Positions 41,966-52,522 of a stretch of DNA of 64,000 nt are shown one piece after another. The DNA is taken from assembly GCF_026619435.1 (NCBI RefSeq), contig NZ_JAOVZQ010000001.1, forward strand, positions 4,533,501 to 4,597,500, written 5' to 3'. The position numbers were made by a program, and so were the translations under genes. Each line of letters begins with the position of its first letter. Position 1 is the first letter of the stretch. The stretch is from Hoeflea ulvae. GTDB lineage: Bacteria > Pseudomonadota > Alphaproteobacteria > Rhizobiales > Rhizobiaceae. The notes below the pieces were generated by a model. It saw nothing but the letters and a program-made list of their open reading frames with translations, had not been told where the DNA came from and did no database searches.

Positions 41966-42550
41966 ATGGGAAGTCTTTTGGCGTTGAGCCGGTTTATCGA
42001 CCGGATCAACGAGTTTTTGGGTCGCAATGTCGCCTGGCTTATCCTGGCGGCGGTGCTGATCAGCGCAGGCAATGCGACGATCCGCAAAGTGTTCGACATG
42101 TCGTCAAATGCCTGGCTGGAGGTGCAATGGTATCTCTTCGGCACCGTGTTTCTGATTGCCGCGGCCTATACCCTGCAAAAGAACGAACACATCCGCATCG
42201 ACTTCTTCTCCAACATGCTCACCAAGCGCACCCGCGACTGGATCGATCTGGTCTGCCACATCATCTTTCTGCTGCCGTTCACGATCCTCATCACCTATCT
42301 GTCGCTTCCCTGGGTGCTGAAGTCGATTAACTCGGGCGAGATCTCGGCAAACGCGGGCGGCCTGGTTCTGTGGCCGGCAAAGATCATGGTGCTGATCGGC
42401 TTCTCCCTGCTCACCCTGCAAGGTGTCTCCGAGATCATCAAGCGCTGGGCGATCATCACCGGCATCCTCGACGATCCGGCCGAAACCCATGACAATCCGC
42501 CCGCGGTCGAGGAAATGCTCTCCGCAACGCCGAAGGTGCACGGCAAATGA
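41966..42550 (+). CDS. TRAP transporter small membrane subunit (DctQ)
   Basis: A 194-residue integral membrane protein. ATG 41966 follows GGGAGG. It has four predicted membrane segments (VAWLILAAVLISAGNATIR, YLFGTVFLIAAAYTLQ, LVCHIIFLLPFTILITYLS, IMVLIGFSLLTLQGVSEIIK). The KNEHIRIDFFSNML segment between the second and third is typical of DctQ. The tail AETHDNPPAVEEM is cytoplasmic. It overlaps the DctM gene by four bases. The substrate class cannot be told from this subunit. Confidence 0.92.
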   Translation: MGSLLALSRFIDRINEFLGRNVAWLILAAVLISAGNATIRKVFDMSSNAWLEVQWYLFGTVFLIAAAYTLQKNEHIRIDFFSNMLTKRTRDWIDLVCHIIFLLPFTILITYLSLPWVLKSINSGEISANAGGLVLWPAKIMVLIGFSLLTLQGVSEIIKRWAIITGILDDPAETHDNPPAVEEMLSATPKVHGK

Positions 42551-44337
42551 TCGACCTTATCGCCCACAATCTTGCACCGATCATGTTCGTGTCCGTCATG
42601 GCGATGCTTCTGATCGGCTATCCCGTCGCCTTCACACTTGCCGCAGGCGGCCTGATCTTCTTTGTCATCGGCGTCGAAATGTCCAGCATTTCGCCCGAGA
42701 TCCGCCTGTTCTGGCCGCTGTTGCAGGCCCATCCCGAGCGCATCTACGGCATCATGTACAATGATACCCTGCTGGCGATTCCATTCTTCACCTTCATGGG
42801 GCTGATCCTCGAACGATCCGGCATGGCCGAGGATCTGCTGGAAACCATCGGCCAGCTGTTCGGCCCGATCCGCGGCGGCCTTGCCTATGCGGTCGTCCTG
42901 GTCGGCGCGCTGCTGGCCGCCACGACCGGTGTGGTCGCGGCTTCAGTCATAGCCATGGGCCTGATCTCGCTGCCGATCATGATCCGCTATGGCTACAACC
43001 GCTCGATGGCGACCGGCACCATTGCCGCTGCCGGCACCCTGGCCCAGATCGTGCCGCCATCGCTGGTGCTGATCGTCATGGCCGATCAGCTCGGCCGCTC
43101 GGTCGGCGACATGTATATCGGCGCGCTCTATCCGGCCCTGATCATCGTTGCGGCCTATTGCCTCTATATCTTTGCCGTCACGCTGATCAAGCCGCAATGG
43201 GCGCCGGCGCTGCCGGTGGAAGCCCGCACGCTTGGCCGCGGCGTGACCTCGCTGCTGGCCGTGCTGGCGATTTCCATCGCTGTGCATTTCCTGGCCTACC
43301 ACTTCATCTTCGACAGCCTGCGCTACGAGACCCGTTTCGTCTGGTCCGCAACCAGCGCCGCCGCACTGGCGCTGGGAATCTCGATGGCCAATCGGAAGTT
43401 CCAGCTCGGACTGATGTCGCGCCTGGCCGAACAGGTCGTGATCGTGCTGATCCCGCCGCTGGCGCTCATCTTCCTTGTGCTCGGAACCATCTTTCTTGGC
43501 ATCGCCACACCGACCGAAGGCGGCGCCATGGGGGCCACAGGAGCCCTGGTGCTGGCCATCATCAAGCGGCGCATGAACACCAACACGCTCAAGCAGGCGC
43601 TGGATTCGACCACACGGCTCTCGGCCTTCGTCATGTTCATCCTGATCGGCGCCCGCGTCTTCGGCCTCACCTTCTACGGCGTCAACGGCAATGTCTGGAT
43701 CGAGGAATTGCTGCTTGGCCTGCCGGGCGGCACCAGCGGCTTCCTGGTCGTGGTCACCGTGCTCGTCTTTGTTCTCGGCTGCTTCCTGGATTTCTTCGAA
43801 ATCGCCTTCATCATGGTGCCGCTGCTGGCGCCGGTGGCCGAAAAGCTCGGCATCGACCTGATCTGGTTCGGCATCATTCTCGGCATCAACCTGCAGACCT
43901 CGTTCCTGACACCGCCATTCGGTTTTGCGCTGTTCTATCTCCGCTCGATCGCTCCGATGAAGGAATGGATGGACAAGCCGTCGGGACGCATGCTTCCGGG
44001 CGTGAAGACGACGGAGATCTACAAGGGCGCACTGCCCTTCATCATCATCCAGTTCATCGTCATCCTGCTCGTCATCGCCTTCCCCCAGCTTGTCACCCAT
44101 TACAAGGACGACAAGGCGGTGCGCGATCCAAACATGAAGATCGAGATCCCCGGCTTCGGCGGCGGTGCTCTGGACGGCGGCATGCCCGGCATGACACTGC
44201 CGTCCCTGGGCGAGAATGGCGGCAATGGCTTGCCCGGACTGACGCTGCCAAGCCTTGGCATGCCCGGCGCCGAGCCGGCTGTTCCGGAAGAGCCCGCACC
44301 GGGTATGGATCTGAGCCAGCCGCCGAATTTCAACTGA
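42547..44337 (+). CDS. TRAP transporter large membrane subunit (DctM) with repeat C-terminal tail
   Basis: A 596-residue permease that drives solute uptake with a sodium or proton gradient. Many membrane helices are present, with DctM hallmarks such as IPFFTFMGLILERSGMAEDLL, ATTGVVAASVIAMGLISLP, AAGTLAQIVPPSLVLIV and GIATPTEGGAMGATGALVL. Unlike typical DctM proteins, the C-terminus extends about 65 residues past the last helix. This tail holds a Gly/Pro/Leu repeat in which MPGMTLPSLG is echoed by LPGLTLPSLGMPG. It overlaps dctQ by four bases and is followed by a hairpin terminator. The matching binding protein lies downstream on the opposite strand. Confidence 0.92.
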   Translation: MIDLIAHNLAPIMFVSVMAMLLIGYPVAFTLAAGGLIFFVIGVEMSSISPEIRLFWPLLQAHPERIYGIMYNDTLLAIPFFTFMGLILERSGMAEDLLETIGQLFGPIRGGLAYAVVLVGALLAATTGVVAASVIAMGLISLPIMIRYGYNRSMATGTIAAAGTLAQIVPPSLVLIVMADQLGRSVGDMYIGALYPALIIVAAYCLYIFAVTLIKPQWAPALPVEARTLGRGVTSLLAVLAISIAVHFLAYHFIFDSLRYETRFVWSATSAAALALGISMANRKFQLGLMSRLAEQVVIVLIPPLALIFLVLGTIFLGIATPTEGGAMGATGALVLAIIKRRMNTNTLKQALDSTTRLSAFVMFILIGARVFGLTFYGVNGNVWIEELLLGLPGGTSGFLVVVTVLVFVLGCFLDFFEIAFIMVPLLAPVAEKLGIDLIWFGIILGINLQTSFLTPPFGFALFYLRSIAPMKEWMDKPSGRMLPGVKTTEIYKGALPFIIIQFIVILLVIAFPQLVTHYKDDKAVRDPNMKIEIPGFGGGALDGGMPGMTLPSLGENGGNGLPGLTLPSLGMPGAEPAVPEEPAPGMDLSQPPNFN

Positions 44338-44357
44338 GCCATCATCGAGCATATGAG

Positions 44358-44388
44358 AAAGCCCGGGACCACGATCTCGGGCTTTTTG
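44358..44388 (+). terminator. Terminator after the DctM gene
   Basis: AAAGCCCG (44358-44365) pairs with CGGGCTTT (44378-44385) and the right arm runs into a five-T tract. Confidence 0.75.
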
Positions 44389-44543
44389 CATGCGGCGCCC
44401 GCTGTTCCATGTCCTGCCTGCCCAGGTCCTGCCCGGCCGATCGATCGCTGGCGACGTGACGGCAAGCCGCGCAAGGCCGAACGGTGCCACAGGAATATCG
44501 GCCGCCGGTTGCCGTCACGCCGGGGCCATGGTCTCAGGGCAAC

Positions 44544-44577
44544 AAAAAACCCCGGAGACGTTGCCATCTCCGGGGTT
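44544..44577 (-). terminator. Terminator after the DctP gene
   Basis: An 11-bp perfect stem (44548-44558 with 44567-44577). On the minus strand it is followed by a run of T, as expected behind the leftward dctP gene. Confidence 0.82.
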
Positions 44578-44599
44578 CAAGACAGTCAGGCAGGAAAGC

Positions 44600-46003
<1,404 letters not shown>

Positions 46004-46768
46004 ATGCACAGCGGACTTGTTGCGATACCGGCCGACATTCGCAGCCTCGACGGCTATGTGTGGCACGCCGCGCCGGACCAGTACATCATGGCTGCCGTCA
46101 ACGGCTCGGATGTCCTGCCGCTGATTGTGCCGGCCCTGACGGACGGAACCGATGTCGACATGGTGCTCGACCGGGTCGACGGCGTCCTGATCTCCGGCTC
46201 GCGCACCAATGTGCACCCCTCCCATTATGGAGAGGAAGAGACCGAACACCACGGCCCGTTTGATCCGGCCCGTGACCGGCTCTCCATGGCGCTGATCCGC
46301 CGCTCGATCGAGCGCGGCATCCCGCTGCTGGCAATCTGCCGCGGCATTCAGGAGCTCAATGTCGCGCTTGGCGGATCACTCGCCACGGAAATCCAGGAGC
46401 TTCCGGGGCGGTTCGATCACCGCAAGCCCGAGACCGAAGACCGCGATATCGCCTTCGGCATCCGGCACTCGATCACGGTGAAGCAAGGCAGTTGCCTGGC
46501 CTCGATCGTCGGCGATGGCGAGGTCCGGGTGAACTCGCTTCACCGCCAGGCGATTTCGAAACTAGCGCCACGGCTGGCCGTTGAAGCGGTTGCCGAGGAT
46601 GGCACGGTCGAAGCTGTCAGCGTCATCGACGCGCCGGGCTTTGCCATCGGCGTGCAGTGGCATCCGGAATACTGGGTGGGCAGCGACACCATTTCGGACA
46701 AGATATTTGCGGCCTTCGGCGACGCTGTGCGCGCCCGGCATGCCCGTCCCGCCGAGGCTGCGGAGTAA
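46004..46768 (+). CDS. Gamma-glutamyl-gamma-aminobutyrate hydrolase-like peptidase C26
   Basis: A 254-residue class I glutamine-amidotransferase-like hydrolase. The nucleophile elbow is LLAICRGIQELNVALGG (Cys), and the His-Glu pair is in IGVQWHPEYW. DGVLISGSRTNVHPSHYGEE near residue 63 is characteristic of the PuuD branch. Family members release GABA from gamma-glutamyl-GABA in putrescine degradation, but neighbouring putrescine genes are absent, so other gamma-glutamyl amides are possible. AAGGAA provides the ribosome site. It converges with the hydroxyacid dehydrogenase gene across a perfect hairpin. Confidence 0.85.
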   Translation: MHSGLVAIPADIRSLDGYVWHAAPDQYIMAAVNGSDVLPLIVPALTDGTDVDMVLDRVDGVLISGSRTNVHPSHYGEEETEHHGPFDPARDRLSMALIRRSIERGIPLLAICRGIQELNVALGGSLATEIQELPGRFDHRKPETEDRDIAFGIRHSITVKQGSCLASIVGDGEVRVNSLHRQAISKLAPRLAVEAVAEDGTVEAVSVIDAPGFAIGVQWHPEYWVGSDTISDKIFAAFGDAVRARHARPAEAAE

Positions 46769-46781
46769 CCCGCAGCCTCGG
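46752..46781. terminator. Perfect 12-bp hairpin between two convergent genes
   Basis: 46752-46763 (ccgaggctgcgg) pairs exactly with 46770-46781 around a 6-base loop that includes the stop codon of the C26 peptidase gene. There is no T tract. It may act as a bidirectional stop or RNA-end protector. Confidence 0.55.
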
Positions 46782-46793
46782 TCAGGCATTCAG

Positions 46794-47768
46794 TCAGGAT
46801 GGTTTTCTGTCCAGCGCCGCGCATTCAGGCACCGGTGTCAGCGCCGGACGGCCATCGAGCCATGCGGCAAGGTTGTCCACCACAAGATCGGCCATGGCAT
46901 TGCGTGTCGAGACCGACGCCGAGGCCACATGCGGCAGCAGGCAGGCATTGGGCAGATCCATCAGCGCCTGCGGCACATTCGGCTCATCAGCAAAGACATC
47001 CAGTCCGGCCGCGGCGATCATGCGCTCGGCAAGTGCGGCAATCAGCGCCGGCTCGTCGATGGTCGATCCGCGACCGACACTGATCAGCACGCCATTGGGA
47101 CCAAGCGCGCCGAGGATCTCGGCATTGACCGCCTTCTCGGTGGCAGCACCGCCCGGCACCACCACAATCAAAGTGTCGACAGCCGCGGCCAGGCTGGCCA
47201 GGCTGTCATGCCATGGGTAATCCACATCATTGCGCTTGGTGCGGGTGTGGTAGTGGATCGGCAGACCGAAGGCTTCGAGCCGCTGGGCAATCGAAAGCCC
47301 GATCCGTCCCAGCCCGAAGATGCCGACCGTCCGGCCACGCAAGGTCAGCGGCGTCAGCGGGTAAGCCCCCTCCGCGGCCCAGCGGCCGGCGCGCAGATAG
47401 GCTTCCGCCTTGGGGAATTCGCGCAGCGTGTTGAGCAGCAGGCCGACGGTGGTGTCGGCAACCTCGTCGGACAGCACGTCCGGTGTATTGCTGACCATGA
47501 CGCCGCGGCTGGCGGCATGCTTGGCGTCCACCGCATCGTATCCGACGCCGAAACTTGCGATGATCGACAGGTTCGGAAAAGCATCGATGAAGTCTGCGTT
47601 GATCGCGGTCGAACAGGCAATGCCGCTGATCTTGGCACGGGCTTCCGCATCCATCAGCGAGGCGTCTGCTGATGCGATGGCAACGGCATCGAATTCGGCT
47701 TCGACCCGCTCACGGACGCGGGCATTGATATTGCCGGGGATCAGGACTGTCGGACGTGTCGCGCTCAT
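46794..47768 (-). CDS. D-2-hydroxyacid dehydrogenase (glyoxylate/hydroxypyruvate reductase type)
   Basis: A 324-residue NAD(P)-dependent enzyme. The cofactor motif is TVGIFGLGRIGLSIAQRLEAFG. The substrate-loop segment IIASFGVGYDAVD is at about residue 70. The catalytic Arg is in ISVGRGSTIDEPALIAAL, Glu in GLDVFADEPNVPQAL, and His in LLPHVASASVSTRNAM. The best match by motif is reductases of glyoxylate and hydroxypyruvate. The start overlaps the end of the LacI-family gene by four bases, so the two form an operon and the regulator probably controls this enzyme. Confidence 0.9.
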   Translation of the reverse strand: MSATRPTVLIPGNINARVRERVEAEFDAVAIASADASLMDAEARAKISGIACSTAINADFIDAFPNLSIIASFGVGYDAVDAKHAASRGVMVSNTPDVLSDEVADTTVGLLLNTLREFPKAEAYLRAGRWAAEGAYPLTPLTLRGRTVGIFGLGRIGLSIAQRLEAFGLPIHYHTRTKRNDVDYPWHDSLASLAAAVDTLIVVVPGGAATEKAVNAEILGALGPNGVLISVGRGSTIDEPALIAALAERMIAAAGLDVFADEPNVPQALMDLPNACLLPHVASASVSTRNAMADLVVDNLAAWLDGRPALTPVPECAALDRKPS

Positions 47769-48793
47769 CGGCCAGCTCCCGGGTTCAGCGGTGAAGTTGA
47801 TTGCCTTATGCGCATCTCCGGCTTGATCAGGTGCAAGCCATCGGCCTCGCTCGAGCCATTGAGCTTGTCGAGCAGCGCCCGGGCGGCAAAGCGGCCGACT
47901 TCAGATTGTCCGTTCCACACCGTAGTCAAAGCGGGCGTTGCAATCGCCGCTTCCTCGAGGTCGTCATATCCAGTCACAGAAATATCCTTTCCAGGCGTAA
48001 GGCCTGCACGCGCGATGCCATTCATCATTCCAATGGCTACAAGATCGTTCCAGCACACGGCTGCAGTCGGTTTTAACGGATTGGCGAGAAAATTCACAGC
48101 CGCTTCAAAGCCGCTCTGCTTTGTTCGCGGCCCGGGAATGCGCAGCGCCGGATCAACCTCGAGACCGGCCTTGCGCAGGGCATCGGCATAGCCGGCATAA
48201 CGGTCCCGCCCGGTCGATGTGTGGTCGGTGCCGCCGATCATGGCGATGCGGGTGTGGCCCAGACTGATCAGGTGATTGGTCGCAAGCGAGGTTCCGAAGG
48301 CGTCATCGCCGCGAAAGGTCGGCACATCGATTTCCGGCACCGATCGCGCGATCAGGATCGCGGGCATGCCGTTGTCCTCCGCCAGCCGGATGTCCGAGGC
48401 CGGCGTTCCGATCGCCGGCGACATGATCACGCCATCGCCGCCCAGCTGCAGCAGGGTCTCGATGAAATTGCGCTGCTTTTCGACCGAATCATAATGGTTG
48501 GACAGAATGAATGTCTGACGGCTGCGGTCGAGCTCGGTCTCGATCGACTTGAGAATTTCCGCATAGAACGGGTTCATGATGTCGTGCACCACGACACCGA
48601 TAATGCCGGAGCGCGATGTTCTCAGCGATGCCGCCCGGCGGTTGTAGATATAGCCGAGCTCGATGGCCTTTTCCTTGATCCGGTCCCGGGTCACGTCAGC
48701 GACAAGCGGACTGTCACGCAGCGCCAGCGAGACCGTTGCCGTCGAGAGCCCCAGGGCCTCGGCAATGGTTGAGAGTTTTATCTTCTGAGCCAA
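47765..48793 (-). CDS. LacI-family transcriptional regulator
   Basis: A 342-residue repressor. I start at TTG 48793 (MAQKIKLSTIAEALGLS), which gives the standard family beginning; the frame continues upstream only through other TTG codons. The helix-turn-helix is TIAEALGLSTATVSLALRDS with hinge NRRAASLRTSRSGIIGVV. The periplasmic-binding-like sensor domain shows VHDIMNPFYAEILKSIE and TAAVCWNDLVAIGMMNG. AT-rich palindromes just upstream are good operator candidates, so it is likely autoregulated along with the dehydrogenase it overlaps. The ligand is unknown. Confidence 0.93.
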   Translation of the reverse strand: MAQKIKLSTIAEALGLSTATVSLALRDSPLVADVTRDRIKEKAIELGYIYNRRAASLRTSRSGIIGVVVHDIMNPFYAEILKSIETELDRSRQTFILSNHYDSVEKQRNFIETLLQLGGDGVIMSPAIGTPASDIRLAEDNGMPAILIARSVPEIDVPTFRGDDAFGTSLATNHLISLGHTRIAMIGGTDHTSTGRDRYAGYADALRKAGLEVDPALRIPGPRTKQSGFEAAVNFLANPLKPTAAVCWNDLVAIGMMNGIARAGLTPGKDISVTGYDDLEEAAIATPALTTVWNGQSEVGRFAARALLDKLNGSSEADGLHLIKPEMRIRQSTSPLNPGAGR

Positions 48794-48825
48794 ATGCAAT
48801 TTCCCCCGCCGGAGCAATGCTCCGA

Positions 48826-48860
48826 TTCAAACGTTTAAACAAACTTAAAAGGTTTAAACC
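48826..48860. promoter_or_regulatory. Candidate LacI-family operators
   Basis: TTCAAACGTTTAAA (48826-48839) is a 14-base near-palindrome with the central CG typical of LacI-family sites. GGTTTAAACC (48851-48860) is an exact palindrome 11 bases further on. They sit 33-67 bases upstream of the LacI gene start. Confidence 0.55.
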
Positions 48861-48870
48861 GCACTGGCAA

Positions 48871-49473
48871 TCAGTCAGTTTGCGAAGGCAGGTCGTCTTC
48901 GCCGTTCCCGCCCTCGCCCACAACACGCCGGGCGCGGATTTCCGCGGCATTATCCGCTGATGGCGCACCAGCAAGTCCCAGGGTTGCGGCAATACTGGCG
49001 TCCACCCGGGACAGAAGATCGAGAAGTTCGGCAACCTCCTTTTTCTTCAATCCGGCAAAGGCCGCCTTTTCCGCCCGGCGCTGCGACTTTCGCACCGACC
49101 GGATCTGGTCGCGGCCCGCATCCGTCAGGAACACAAGCATCATCCGGCCGTCATCCGGCGAGCTCTGCCGCCGCACAAAGCCTTGAGCAGCCAGCCGTCC
49201 GATGGTCTTGGTGATGGTCGGCGCCTTCACGCCCAGCAAGGCCGCGATGGATCCCGGCGTCTGTCCGTCCTCGGCGTCCAGCGCCAGCATCACTGAATCC
49301 TGGCCGGCATAAAGACCGAGATCCAGCAGATGACGCGACAGCGCGGTCCGGGCGTTCCGGGCAACCTGGGTGATCATCGACAGCGCTTCGGCCTGATCGG
49401 ACTTGTCGGTCTTTTTGACCTTGTTCTTCTTTTTCCGGACATGGACAGCTCCTTCTCGCGGACTTTGTTCCAT
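48871..49473 (-). CDS. MarR-family transcriptional regulator
   Basis: A 200-residue regulator, longer than the usual 140-160. The winged helix-turn-helix is intact: QTPGSIAALLGVKAPTITKTIGRLAAQGFVRRQSS followed by the wing PDDGRMMLVFLTDAGRDQI. A Lys-rich N-terminal extension (VRKKKNKVKKTDKSDQ) and an acidic C-terminal tail are additions. ATG 49473 lies only about 30 bases from the divergent creatininase-family gene, so MarR may control that gene and itself from a shared promoter. The ligand is unknown. Confidence 0.9.
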   Translation of the reverse strand: MEQSPREGAVHVRKKKNKVKKTDKSDQAEALSMITQVARNARTALSRHLLDLGLYAGQDSVMLALDAEDGQTPGSIAALLGVKAPTITKTIGRLAAQGFVRRQSSPDDGRMMLVFLTDAGRDQIRSVRKSQRRAEKAAFAGLKKKEVAELLDLLSRVDASIAATLGLAGAPSADNAAEIRARRVVGEGGNGEDDLPSQTD

Positions 49474-49505
49474 CACCCTGGGGCGCTTGATGGTTTCATC
49501 TCACC

Positions 49506-50303
49506 ATGAAGCGTTCTAGTGTCCAAACCCTAACCAAGCCTGAGCGGAAAAACCACCTTATGCCCGAACAATCCGTGCCGATCGCGATACTACCCCTGGG
49601 CGCCCATGAGCAGCACGGTCCGCACCTGCCGTTTGAAACAGATGCACTGATTGCCGAAGCCGTCGCGCAACGGCTTGTCGCTTCAGCGCCATCGCCCGTC
49701 GATCCGCTGTTGCTCCCCGTCGAGCCGGTCGGCTACTCCATCGAACACATGGATGTGCCTGGCACCCAAAGCCTTACCTATCACGAGGCCGTCGAACGCT
49801 GGCTCGGCATCGCCGCCAGATGTGCGGATCGGGGAATGGACCGGTTGATGCTGCTCAACGCCCATGGCGGCAACGCACCGCTTTTGACCCTCGTCGCCAC
49901 CGAAGCGCGCGTGCGCTTCAACATACTGGTGGTTGCGACCAGCTGGACCCGCTTCGGCGTTCCCCCGGGCATCATCAGCCCGCAGGACAAGGCCCTCGAC
50001 ATCCATGCCGGCGATATCGAAACCTCTGTGATGCTGGCCATTCGACCCGATCTTGTTGGGCTGAACGCGCTGCAGGATTTCCCCTCGCGGCAGGCGGAAT
50101 ACGCCCGGAGATTTACCCATCTGCGCGCCTATGGACCCCACGCCTTCGGCTGGAAAATGTCCGACCTCAACAAGGACGGCGCCGTCGGCAAGGCCAGCCT
50201 GGCAACGGCCGAAAAAGGCGAAGCCATCCTCGCCCACGTCGTCGAAGGGCTTAGCCAGTTGCTTGCCGATATGGCCGCATTCGATGTGGACGAACTCACC
50301 TAG
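49506..50303 (+). CDS. Creatininase-family amidohydrolase
   Basis: A 265-residue protein if read from ATG 49506; ATG 49560 (MPEQSVPIAIL) is an alternative and neither has a clear ribosome site. Metal ligands of the family are seen in PLGAHEQHGPHLPFETDALI, LMLLNAHGGN and LDIHAGDIETSVML. Family members hydrolyse cyclic amides (creatinine) or trim peptides in cofactor maturation (MftE). No mycofactocin or creatine genes are nearby, but the sarcosine oxidase operon elsewhere in the window makes a link to creatine breakdown conceivable. It is divergent from the MarR gene. Confidence 0.85.
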   Translation: MKRSSVQTLTKPERKNHLMPEQSVPIAILPLGAHEQHGPHLPFETDALIAEAVAQRLVASAPSPVDPLLLPVEPVGYSIEHMDVPGTQSLTYHEAVERWLGIAARCADRGMDRLMLLNAHGGNAPLLTLVATEARVRFNILVVATSWTRFGVPPGIISPQDKALDIHAGDIETSVMLAIRPDLVGLNALQDFPSRQAEYARRFTHLRAYGPHAFGWKMSDLNKDGAVGKASLATAEKGEAILAHVVEGLSQLLADMAAFDVDELT

Positions 50304-50392
50304 AGCCCGATGATCAGCCTGCCTTGAATTGCGCGGATTGTTGCTAGTTTGTGAGAGACAGGATTTCACCCGCATTCAGATAGGTAAATGCC

Positions 50393-51358
50393 ATGTCCGA
50401 CGCCGATATTGTTGTCATAGGCGCCGGCCTGGCCGGATTGACGCTCGCGCGCCAGCTGGCAAATGCCGGCAGGACGGTGGTGATTGTCGAGAAATCGAAA
50501 TCGCCCGGCGGCAGGCTTTCGACCCGCCGCAGCGCGCATGGCGCATTCGATCACGGCGCGCAATACCTGACCTGTCGAACGCCGGAATTCACCGGCCTGA
50601 TCAATCAGCTTTCCCAAACAGGCGACATGGCCAAATGGCAACCCGGCGGCAAGGACCGAAGCGGCGACTGGTGGGTCGGGCAACCCTCGATGTCGGCGCT
50701 CGGCAAGGCCCTGGCCCGGCCTCTCGATATCCGGTTCAAGACCCGTGCGATGCGGATCGAGAAGCAGACAGGGCACTGTCTGGTTCATGCGGAAACGGAA
50801 GGCGGTAGTCCCGTGATCTTTTCGGCATCGCGGGTCATCGCCGCCATCCCCGCGCCGCAGGCCTTCGTTCTGCTTGGGCCCTTGGACCCGGCATTTTCCC
50901 CCTTGAACCAGGTCGGCATGGCGCCTTGCTGGACAGCGATGTTGGCGTTCGAGGCGCCTTTGCCGGGGGTGCCGGATCTGCTCAGAGGCCGCGACGGCAG
51001 CATTTTGTCGTTGATTGTCCGCAACGGGACAAAACCCGGCCGCAGCGGCGAAACCTTCGTGCTGCATGCAACACCGCAATGGAGCCGGGCCCAGATGCAA
51101 GCCGGTCCGGACTCTGTCAGATCTGCGATGCTTGAAGCGATGCGGATCGAAACCGGGCTTGGTGCGGATCTGCCAACACCTGTCCATTTTGAAACCCATC
51201 GCTGGCTCCATGCGCTGGTGGAAAAACCGCTCGGAAAACCCTTCATCGGCAATGCCGACGATACGCTGTTTGCCTGCGGCGACTGGTGTATTGCGGCCAG
51301 GGCGGAGTCCGCGCATCAGTCCGGGCTGGCGCTCGCACACCACATCATTTCCTTGTGA
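50393..51358 (+). CDS. FAD-dependent amine-oxidase/renalase-like oxidoreductase
   Basis: A 321-residue flavoprotein. The dinucleotide motif ADIVVIGAGLAGLTLARQLA at the N-terminus continues as VVIVEKSKSPGGRLSTRR, the FAD signature of the monoamine oxidase/renalase group. FDHGAQYLTCRTPEF follows. The C-terminus DDTLFACGDWCIAARAESAHQSGLALAHHI closes the FAD fold. The substrate is unknown. It lies 89 bases after the creatininase-family gene and about 60 before the CobW gene. Confidence 0.85.
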   Translation: MSDADIVVIGAGLAGLTLARQLANAGRTVVIVEKSKSPGGRLSTRRSAHGAFDHGAQYLTCRTPEFTGLINQLSQTGDMAKWQPGGKDRSGDWWVGQPSMSALGKALARPLDIRFKTRAMRIEKQTGHCLVHAETEGGSPVIFSASRVIAAIPAPQAFVLLGPLDPAFSPLNQVGMAPCWTAMLAFEAPLPGVPDLLRGRDGSILSLIVRNGTKPGRSGETFVLHATPQWSRAQMQAGPDSVRSAMLEAMRIETGLGADLPTPVHFETHRWLHALVEKPLGKPFIGNADDTLFACGDWCIAARAESAHQSGLALAHHIISL

Positions 51359-51421
51359 GTGGCATAAGCCGGGCGAAACGCCTATATGGGGTCAAACACC
51401 CATTTCTGACAGAGAGAACTC

Positions 51422-52510
51422 ATGAGCGAAGCGCCAGTCTCCATCCCCGTGGCCCCCATCCCCGTGACCGTGCTGACGGGTTATCTCGGCGCCGGCAAGA
51501 CCACCCTGCTCAACCGGATTCTCTCCGAGCCGCACGGCAAGCGCTATGCGGTGATCGTCAATGAATTCGGCGAAATCGGCATCGACAATGACCTGATCGT
51601 GGAATCCGACGAGGAAATCTACGAGATGAACAATGGCTGCGTCTGCTGCACCGTGCGCGGCGACCTGATCCGCGTTGTCGAAGGCCTGATGCGCCGCCCC
51701 GGCCGGTTCGACGCCATCATCGTCGAGACCACCGGCCTCGCTGATCCCGTTCCCGTCGCTCAGACTTTTTTCATGGACGAGGACGTTCGCGCCAAGACCA
51801 AGCTCGATGCCGTCGTCGCCTTGGTCGACGCCCTGCATCTGCCGGCCCGCCTCAAGGACAGCCGCGAAGCCGAAGACCAGATCGCCTTCGCCGATGTGGT
51901 GATCCTCAACAAGACCGATCTGGTCACGCCGGAACAGCTCGAAGCCATCGAACGCACCGTGCGGGCGATCAATCCGTCAGCCCGTATTCACCGCACCGAA
52001 CGCGCCGCCGTCCCGCTTGATGCCGTGCTTGACCGTGGCGCCTTTGATTTGAGCCGTGCGCTCGACAACGATCCGCATTTCCTCGATCACGATCACCCCG
52101 ATCATGCCTGCACCCCGGATTGCGAACATGATCATGACCACCATCACCATGATCACGGGCATGACCACCACGGTCATAGCCATCATGATCATGCCGCCCC
52201 GTCCGATATTCACGATGCCACCATCGAGTCGATCTCGCTGCGCGCCGGGCCGCTCAACCCGAAGCGGTTCTTTCCCTGGATCGAAAAGATCACCCAGCTG
52301 GACGGTCCCAACATACTCCGGCTCAAGGGCATCATCGCCTTTGAAGATGATGCCGACCGCTACATCATCCAGGGCATCCACATGATCGTCGAGGGCGATC
52401 ATCAACGCGCCTGGAAAGAGGACGAGAAGCGCGAAAGCCGCATCGTCTTCATCGGCCGGGATCTTGACCGCGAGAAGCTCGAGCGCACCTTCCTGGCCTG
52501 CCAGGCCTGA
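51422..52510 (+). CDS. CobW/COG0523-family GTPase (metal chaperone type)
   Basis: A 362-residue GTPase. The P-loop is [10 protein letters not shown] at residues 20-29, the metal-binding CxCC is Cys73-Val-Cys75-Cys76, ETTGLADP is the switch region, and [10 protein letters not shown] is the base-specificity motif. A His/Asp-rich stretch at about 220-262 (for example [15 protein letters not shown]) separates the GTPase from the C-terminal CobW_C domain ([22 protein letters not shown]). Members deliver zinc or other metals to target proteins, and the His-rich loop favours zinc, nickel or cobalt. It is followed 12 bases later by a WD40 gene, a pairing I recall from other rhizobia. Confidence 0.92.
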   Translation: MSEAPVSIPVAPIPVTVLTGYLGAGKTTLLNRILSEPHGKRYAVIVNEFGEIGIDNDLIVESDEEIYEMNNGCVCCTVRGDLIRVVEGLMRRPGRFDAIIVETTGLADPVPVAQTFFMDEDVRAKTKLDAVVALVDALHLPARLKDSREAEDQIAFADVVILNKTDLVTPEQLEAIERTVRAINPSARIHRTERAAVPLDAVLDRGAFDLSRALDNDPHFLDHDHPDHACTPDCEHDHDHHHHDHGHDHHGHSHHDHAAPSDIHDATIESISLRAGPLNPKRFFPWIEKITQLDGPNILRLKGIIAFEDDADRYIIQGIHMIVEGDHQRAWKEDEKRESRIVFIGRDLDREKLERTFLACQA

Positions 52511-52522
52511 GGGAATTCGATC

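Noticed and set aside
42943..44490. A 515-residue minus-strand frame opposite the DctM gene
   Set aside because: The sense strand has unmistakable TRAP permease helices; the antisense product is His/Asp/Gln-rich shadow sequence.
52084..52196. Short repeated catgat/caccat units in the CobW gene
   Set aside because: They are codons of the His/Asp-rich protein loop, not a DNA satellite or CRISPR array; there are no spacers. The same holds for 60529-60633 in the NicO gene.
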